A stretch of 64,000 nt of DNA from Levilactobacillus namurensis. GTDB taxonomy: Bacteria > Bacillota > Bacilli > Lactobacillales > Lactobacillaceae. Positions 59,839 to 64,000 of the stretch are shown in pieces. The notes beneath the pieces are model-generated. The model ran no database searches, had not been told where the DNA came from, and was given only the letters and a program-made list of their open reading frames with translations. The DNA is taken from NCBI RefSeq assembly GCF_032197885.1, contig NZ_CP134159.1:2418001-2482000 (forward strand), written 5' to 3'. Positions within the stretch are counted from its first letter, which is position 1. The number at the start of each line of letters is the position of its first letter. A program made the position numbers and the translations under genes.

Positions 59839-59915
59839 TCCCAAACAAATCCCCTTAATTTCACGATTGAAGCGTTTATACTAAAAGTAGATGATTCTAG
59901 AAAGGAGTCTTCACA

Positions 59916-60434
59916 ATGTCATTCTTATCGAAACGTTCATTACACTTGCCCGCCGCGATCATTGCGGGAACGGCCGCTGGCGTGGTCTCCGGGCTGGTCA
60001 AGCTGGGCTGGGAAAACGTCCTGCCCCCCCGCACTGAGGAACGGGACGCGACGAACCCACCCCAAACGCTACTCCAACAATTCGGCGTTCCGGCCAAAGT
60101 GACCCACGCCACTTACCACTATTCCGGCCACGAGTTGCCTTGGGTCAGTTACGTGATCCACTTCGGCTTCTCGACCACCTTCGCCGTCCTCTACCAGATT
60201 CTAGGTGAGAAGATTCCGGCCATCAAGAAGGACGCCGGCACCTGGTTCGGTCTAGCCATCTGGGTCGCCTTCCACCTGGGCATCATGCCCGCCATGGGAA
60301 CTGTCCCATCCGCTAAGGATCAACCGGAAGAAGAACACGTCTCGGAAGCTTTGGGTCACGTGATCTGGATGGTCACCAACGACCTAGTCGGCGATGAGGT
60401 CTACCGCCGGTTAGTGGCCCAAGCACGCCAATAA
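59916..60434 (+). CDS. YagU/DUF1440 family inner-membrane protein
   Basis: 172 aa. Hydrophobic segments at about residues 12-30, 75-95 and 108-128; conserved GTAAGVVSGLVKLGWENVLPPR at the start marks the YagU family, which in E. coli is linked to acid resistance. GAAAGGAG before ATG 59916 and TATACT upstream. The GPH symporter gene begins 16 nt downstream, so both are one transcript. Confidence 0.82.
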   Translation: MSFLSKRSLHLPAAIIAGTAAGVVSGLVKLGWENVLPPRTEERDATNPPQTLLQQFGVPAKVTHATYHYSGHELPWVSYVIHFGFSTTFAVLYQILGEKIPAIKKDAGTWFGLAIWVAFHLGIMPAMGTVPSAKDQPEEEHVSEALGHVIWMVTNDLVGDEVYRRLVAQARQ

Positions 60435-60450
60435 GTTAGGAGGCGCTCGC

Positions 60451-61794
60451 ATGCAATCACCCTGGCAGACCAAATGGCCCGAACGGATCAGTTATGGCAT
60501 GAGTGACGCTGCCGACAATCTGGTCTTTCAGATGATGACGACCTACCTGCTGTTCTTCTACACGGACGTCTATGGCCTGTCCGCCAGCGCTGCCGCCATC
60601 CTCTTCATCGTCGCCCGGCTCGCCGACGTGGTCGAAAGCCTGATTATCGGGGTCATGATCGACCACACCCACTCCAAGTGGGGCAAGAGCCGGCCGTTCT
60701 TTCTCTGGTACGCGTTGCCCTACGTGGCGTTCGCCATCCTGACCTTCGTCACGCCGCCCTTTAGCGGTACCGGCAAACTGGTCTGGGCCTACGTGACTTA
60801 CCTGGGACTGGGCTTCTTCTACACGGCGGTCAACCTGCCCATCACCTCGATTCTCCCGACCCTGACCCACAACGACCAGGAAATGACGTTGCTGGGGGTC
60901 ATCCGCCAATTCAGCGGTAGCGCGGTTCAAATCGTGGTTGCGGTGTTCACGTTGCCCTTGGTGGCCTTCTTCGGTCACGGGAATCAGCAAAAGGGCTTCC
61001 TGTTGACCATCGCCGTCTTCGGGGGCATCTCCTTGATTCTGATCTGGAACACGTTCTTCCAGGTTCGCGAACGCTTCACCAGTCCCGACCACCCCACCCA
61101 ATCTTGGGGCGCCGTGACGCGGATGTTGCGGCAAAACCAGCCTTGGTTGATCATCTCCGTGGTCATTTTGCTGTATTGGTTGACCACGGCCATTAAGAAC
61201 CAGACCACCATCTACTACTTTAAGTACTTAATGCACCAAGAAAGCCTGGTCCCCATCGCTAACAGTTTCACCTTCGCGGCGCTGATTGGCGTGGTGCTGA
61301 TTGTCCACGCGGCGAACCACTGGGGCAAGAAGCGGACCATGCTAGGGGGCATCGTCGTGGCCATCATTGGCCAGTTGATCCTGTCCCTAGGGACCACGTT
61401 CAGCCACCTGCCCACCATCTTTACGGGCATCCTAGTTAACGCCGTGGGGAACGGCCTGATTATCGGGCTGGTCTCCATCATGATTGCCGACACTATTCGT
61501 TACGGCACCGCCTTGGGCATCCAAGCCGAAGGGATCCTGGCGTCGACGGATGACTTCGGGGTCAACGTGGGCCTAGGACTAGGTGGTCTGGTGACGGCCG
61601 GTCTCTTCCACTTCTCCGGCTACGTTGCGAACCGCCCGCAGAACCTGGCGACCCAGCACATGATCATCCTCAACTACGCTTGGATTCCACTCCTATTGTA
61701 CGTGGTCATGTTGATTGTCCTGCTCTTCTACGACGAAGACCGGATTCACCGGGCCTTAGCGCCCACTCCGGCTAAGGGCACCACTCAAAATTAA
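60451..61794 (+). CDS. GPH-family sugar:cation symporter
   Basis: 447 aa, 12 helices. Starts WPERISYGMSDAADNLVFQMM, the GPH entry motif with cation-site Asp residues, then GVMIDHTHSKWGKSRPFFLW, the conserved loop. Relatives import melibiose, xylosides or glucuronides with Na+ or H+. There is no glycosidase gene beside it, so the sugar is unknown. AGGAGG before ATG 60451. Ends at a strong terminator shared with the convergent gene. Confidence 0.88.
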   Translation: MQSPWQTKWPERISYGMSDAADNLVFQMMTTYLLFFYTDVYGLSASAAAILFIVARLADVVESLIIGVMIDHTHSKWGKSRPFFLWYALPYVAFAILTFVTPPFSGTGKLVWAYVTYLGLGFFYTAVNLPITSILPTLTHNDQEMTLLGVIRQFSGSAVQIVVAVFTLPLVAFFGHGNQQKGFLLTIAVFGGISLILIWNTFFQVRERFTSPDHPTQSWGAVTRMLRQNQPWLIISVVILLYWLTTAIKNQTTIYYFKYLMHQESLVPIANSFTFAALIGVVLIVHAANHWGKKRTMLGGIVVAIIGQLILSLGTTFSHLPTIFTGILVNAVGNGLIIGLVSIMIADTIRYGTALGIQAEGILASTDDFGVNVGLGLGGLVTAGLFHFSGYVANRPQNLATQHMIILNYAWIPLLLYVVMLIVLLFYDEDRIHRALAPTPAKGTTQN

Positions 61795-61800
61795 ACCGTA

Positions 61801-61853
61801 AAAAATGACCTCCTAGGACGCCACCAACTGGCGATTCTAGGAGGTTATTTTAT
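61801..61853. terminator. Bidirectional terminator
   Basis: AAAAATGACCTCCTAG / CTAGGAGGTTATTTT stem between convergent genes. Confidence 0.88.
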
Positions 61854-61877
61854 TGTTTAGAAATTAGCTAATCGTGA

Positions 61878-62273
61878 CTAGCAGGTTTCACTGGGGGCCG
61901 TCACACCCTGTTCGAAGGCCGCTAAGACTTGTTGCCCATCGGCAATCTGTACCGCGCTGTCCAGCAAGTGCGCATCGTCCTTAATGATGATGCTGTTGTG
62001 CTGGAAGTCCAGCGTGAGACCCGTATCGAAGAAGTACAGGTTGTAGTCCGATGACCATAACTTGAGGCCCCGAGCGTTATCAATCGCGACTGGATAATCG
62101 GGATCCGGATGGTCCAGCGTAATCAGCGTGAACTGGGTCCCAATCGTACAAGCCCCGCCATTCAGAGAATACTTTCCGCCGCCATCGTCCGCAATCAGGA
62201 TCAAGTCCTTATCCGTCAGCTGTTTCTTTACCAATAAGTCGTAAAACCGATCACTCATCTTTAAACTTGTCAT
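61878..62273 (-). CDS. HesB/IscA-like iron-sulfur biosynthesis family protein
   Basis: 131 aa. Matches the Fe-S_biosyn (PF01521) fold in lactobacilli: LILIADDGGGKYSLNGGACTIG, FTLITLDHPDPDYPVAIDN, LKLWSSDYNLYFFDTGLTLDF. The three scaffold cysteines of true IscA are not in the usual places (one Cys at ACTIG, one at the C-terminus), so scaffold activity is uncertain. AAAGGAG before ATG 62273. The operator-like CTTACTAATAATAAG (62298-62312) follows its TATACT box. Confidence 0.75.
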   Translation of the reverse strand: MTSLKMSDRFYDLLVKKQLTDKDLILIADDGGGKYSLNGGACTIGTQFTLITLDHPDPDYPVAIDNARGLKLWSSDYNLYFFDTGLTLDFQHNSIIIKDDAHLLDSAVQIADGQQVLAAFEQGVTAPSETC

Positions 62274-62296
62274 ACGCTCGACTCCTTTGCTTGATT

Positions 62297-62313
62297 ACTT
62301 ACTAATAATAAGT
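62297..62313. promoter_or_regulatory. Operator-like site before the HesB-like gene
   Basis: ACTTACTAATAATAAGT shares CTTACTAATA with the palindrome at 59211-59228 and sits just inside the start of transcription expected from TATACT (62319-62324, minus strand). Confidence 0.45.
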
Positions 62314-62418
62314 GTCCTTAGTATACACGCTATGGGGCTCGTTGCCAAATTTTCTCCGCCATTCAGCGGAATTATCCGTCCGAGGACGCTCCACCGCCTC
62401 TGCCAAGGTACGAAGCAT

Positions 62419-62440
62419 CCTAAGATTAGCTCTGCAAAAC
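62419..62440 (+). repeat. Repeat family C half-copy
   Basis: CCTAAGATTAGCTCTGCAAAAC is one arm of the family C hairpin (compare TAAGATTAGCGCTGTAAAAC at 10240), 20 bp before a family A copy, as at 10247. Confidence 0.5.
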
Positions 62441-62459
62441 CTCAGCTGCGCTTGTCATC

Positions 62460-62617
62460 CGCCTTACCGGACGGCCAGACAAGGCTGGAACGCCATGGGC
62501 ACAACTTGAAGCCCCAAGTGCAGGTCTCCAAGCTTGGCCTTTTCCTAGGCGAGCTGAAAAACGCTCACCAAGGAAAATGTCACGGCTGAGCCTTGTCTGG
62601 CCGTCCTCACGGCTTAC
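62460..62617 (+). repeat. Structured intergenic repeat A, copy 13
   Basis: Complete: P1 CCAGACAAGGCT/AGCCTTGTCTGG, changed on both strands relative to copies 6 and 12 (G-C to A-T). P2 CTTGAAG/CTCCAAG with one mismatch, P3 TTTTCCT/AAGGAAAA with inner GCGAGC/GCTCACC. A transposase-like remnant follows. Confidence 0.92.
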
Positions 62618-62650
62618 AGTCGTGTAACCATGGCGGAACATGATTCGCCA

Positions 62651-62800
62651 CTAGGCTGTGGTATTCAAGCATATTATTGACGACTATTATTGGTTAAAAA
62701 AGACCCCATCCTAAACAGGATAAGGTCATAGTGGTCGTTTATGTGAGTCAGACCGCCAATCGCTTGTAGCATCAAGTGTATGGTGATGCACATCAGCGAC
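62651..62800 (+). pseudogene. Remnant of an IS110-like transposase C-terminus, copy 3
   Basis: Reads FKHIIDDYYWLKK, then after a 1-base shift KPHPKQDKVIVVVYVSQTANRL, a TAG stop and HQVYGDAH. Nucleotide identity to 10381-10520 is high, but here frameshift and stop show decay. An end fragment of a long-subtype repeat A follows at 62893. Confidence 0.45.
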
Positions 62801-62892
62801 TCGAGGTTGCCTGCTTATTTGGCTTTAACAGTCCCACACGTTGATATTTCCAATTTAAAACGTTGGGAAAACTGCCTTAGGTAGCTCAATCC

Positions 62893-62921
62893 AGCCTCTT
62901 CAGGGCACAACCGGTAAGGCA
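62893..62921 (-). repeat. Repeat A end fragment (long subtype)
   Basis: Minus strand TGCCTTACCGGTTGTGCCC then TGAAGAGGCT matches the 5' end of copies 5 and 11; the rest is deleted. It closes the unit that starts at 62460 with an inverted end. Confidence 0.6.
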
Positions 62922-62954
62922 GATGAGAATGTCACTCCCCTTGGCTCAACGTAC

Positions 62955-62989
62955 GAAAAAAGCCTGGGCACCTAGTCCCAGACTCTTCC
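62955..62989 (-). terminator. Intrinsic terminator of the marR gene
   Basis: Minus strand GAAGAGTCTGGGAC / GTGCCCAGGC followed by TTTTTTCG. Confidence 0.85.
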
Positions 62990-62998
62990 AAAATTATC

Positions 62999-63547
62999 CT
63001 AGAGATTCCCCATCCGGTTGGTGTGTTTCTCAGAGTGCCGGTTGGAGTTCCGTCGTTTATCATGTAAACTGTCAAACCCAACAAAGCCTGCCGCAATCGC
63101 ATTTTCGTTAGCCTTGTGGAGGACGTCGATAAAGTGTTCCGCTTCGTCGCGACCGAAGAAGCCTAACCACCGGTGGAACCGTTCGTCCGTGGCTTGGGCC
63201 AAGTTCCGTTGAACCCGACTCCCCGCCGCCGTTAAAGTGATGTACTTCACCCGCCGGTCGTTAGGATCTACTTTTTGCATCACGTAGTTTTCCTTCAGGA
63301 GGACGTTGACTTGACGGGCAATCGCGCTCTTGGAGACCCCCTCGAGCTTGGCCAGTTCTACCAACGTCTGACCGTTCTTGCTCCGCGCCACGTTCTCCAT
63401 GACCATGTAAGCTTCAAATGTCAGGTTGTACTTCTGCGTAGGGATCGACACGAAGTCCCCAATGTACTTGAAGATGTGCATGTACAAGTCGTCAAATTCT
63501 TGCTTGAGCTGTGCTTCCGTTAACGTGTCATTCGTCGTTTCTGTCAT
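62999..63547 (-). CDS. MarR-family transcriptional regulator
   Basis: 182 aa, longer than usual by a charged C-terminal tail (DKRRNSNRHSEKHTNRMG). Winged helix: TLVELAKLEGVSKSAIARQVNVLLKENYV, wing DPNDRRVKYITLTAAG. No cysteines in the redox positions of OhrR. AAAGGAG lies about 14 nt before ATG 63547. Monocistronic. Its targets are unknown; whether it binds the TTACTAA sites nearby is open. Confidence 0.88.
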   Translation of the reverse strand: MTETTNDTLTEAQLKQEFDDLYMHIFKYIGDFVSIPTQKYNLTFEAYMVMENVARSKNGQTLVELAKLEGVSKSAIARQVNVLLKENYVMQKVDPNDRRVKYITLTAAGSRVQRNLAQATDERFHRWLGFFGRDEAEHFIDVLHKANENAIAAGFVGFDSLHDKRRNSNRHSEKHTNRMGNL

Positions 63548-63798
63548 TGTCTTCCCATTACTCCTTTGCGGTCGCGCATCATGCGAACCAAGTCATTGTT
63601 TTTGTCTGTCCGGCAGTTCCGTCACGATGTCCCCATCAATCTTTGCCAGGTTCAGTGATGATTCTAGCCAAGTATATCACCTGTTATACGATTCAACCAT
63701 AAAGTAAATTATCCGGTGATGTTAAAAATAGGGCTCCCCAAAACGGAACATATGTTCTATAATAGATTTAATCTTCACCTCAAGGACGTGATGACCAT
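63548..63798. other. Divergent intergenic region marR / last gene
   Basis: Contains the marR promoter (possible TATACT near 63675, minus strand) and the promoter of the gene at 63799 (TATAAT-like TTCTATAATAG near 63755). No gene or repeat is recognised. Confidence 0.35.
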
Positions 63799-64000
63799 AT
63801 GCAACCTGCCAGTCAGCAAATTCGATCAACCTTGCAAACAGCCTACCAGGAAAACCAGTTAGCCTCCCTGATTGCCGGAGGACTAACGTATACGGGGACT
63901 GTGGATTTCGTGACCCCAACCACCGTTTTCCTGGGATTAGCTGCGGGTCGTTCTTGTGAACTGCCGTTGGCTCAAATCAGCCAAGTAAATTTACACCAAT
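63799..64000 (+). CDS. Unknown protein, cut by window end
   Basis: First 67 codons from ATG 63799, with AAGGACGTGA upstream. The reading starts MQPASQQIRSTLQTAYQEN and continues into a beta-rich part (SLIAGGLTYTGTVDFVTPT, then LAAGRSCELPLAQISQVNL). The pattern of short strands is faintly like the small barrel of YolD-like proteins, but no family call is safe. An earlier ATG at 63791 gives only 23 codons in another frame. Confidence 0.45.
   Translation, partial: MQPASQQIRSTLQTAYQENQLASLIAGGLTYTGTVDFVTPTTVFLGLAAGRSCELPLAQISQVNLHQ

Noticed and set aside
1..64000. CRISPR array
   Set aside because: The repeats are widely spaced, long and in both orientations; there are no regular spacers and no cas genes.

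Overview
The window looks like the chromosome of a heterofermentative lactobacillus, most likely the Levilactobacillus (L. brevis) group. Support: a full arginine deiminase pathway, GH25 lysozymes with DUF5776-like tails, DUF3737, a YolD/Y-family polymerase cassette, an ISLpl1-sized IS30 element, strong AGGAGG ribosome sites and a fairly GC-rich coding sequence. Genus is inferred from gene content; species cannot be told.

Layout. 0.7-12 kb (mostly minus): CorA-like protein, pnuC, a nonsense-interrupted marR, a GH13 glucosidase, an FAD oxidase with a divergent FMN-barrel protein, a MacB/FtsX-type ABC pair and an AI-2E-type permease. 12.7-17 kb: two tandem copies of a [GH25 lysozyme + small secreted protein] operon. 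17.5-23.2 kb (plus): a polyprenyl GT2 plus membrane glycosyltransferase pair, DUF3737 and a PatB-like C-S lyase. 23.2-25 kb: ABC exporter. 25-37.8 kb: the arginine catabolism region, with arcB-arcC-YfcC transporter, a divergent GlnK/GlnL-like two-component system, a hidden Hol_Tox-like type I toxin gene, a Crp/Fnr (ArcR-like) regulator and arcA-arcB-arcC-arcD. Good cre candidates precede arcA and the first arcB. 38-46.4 kb: B3/B4 protein, MFS pump behind a long structured leader, an opuC osmolyte ABC operon whose ATPase gene is frameshifted, and an MFS-like protein. 46.7-48.5 kb: PAP2 phosphatase with an autotransporter-type repeat. 48.6-52.6 kb: an AT-rich island bounded by two copies of one hairpin and holding HxlR, a dead SDR gene, an aldo/keto reductase, an IS30 element and a glyoxalase-family protein. 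52.6-64 kb: YolD/polymerase Y with an SOS-type promoter, an unknown zinc-motif protein, a UvrA-like ATPase, FMN reductase, YagU-like protein, GPH symporter, HesB-like protein, MarR, and a gene cut by the window edge.

The most unusual content is between genes. A repeat of about 155-170 bp occurs as 11 near-complete copies, one copy cut by the window start, one decayed copy and several end fragments. The copies fold into the same three-way-junction shape although their stem sequences differ, with paired changes on both sides of every stem. They often lie in plus/minus pairs with CGCCTTACCGG-type ends outermost. Three units also carry a decayed stretch resembling the C-terminus of an IS110-type transposase. 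This makes a non-autonomous element derived from the structured non-coding end of an IS110/IS1111-like element an attractive but unproven explanation. Two further palindromic repeat families are present.
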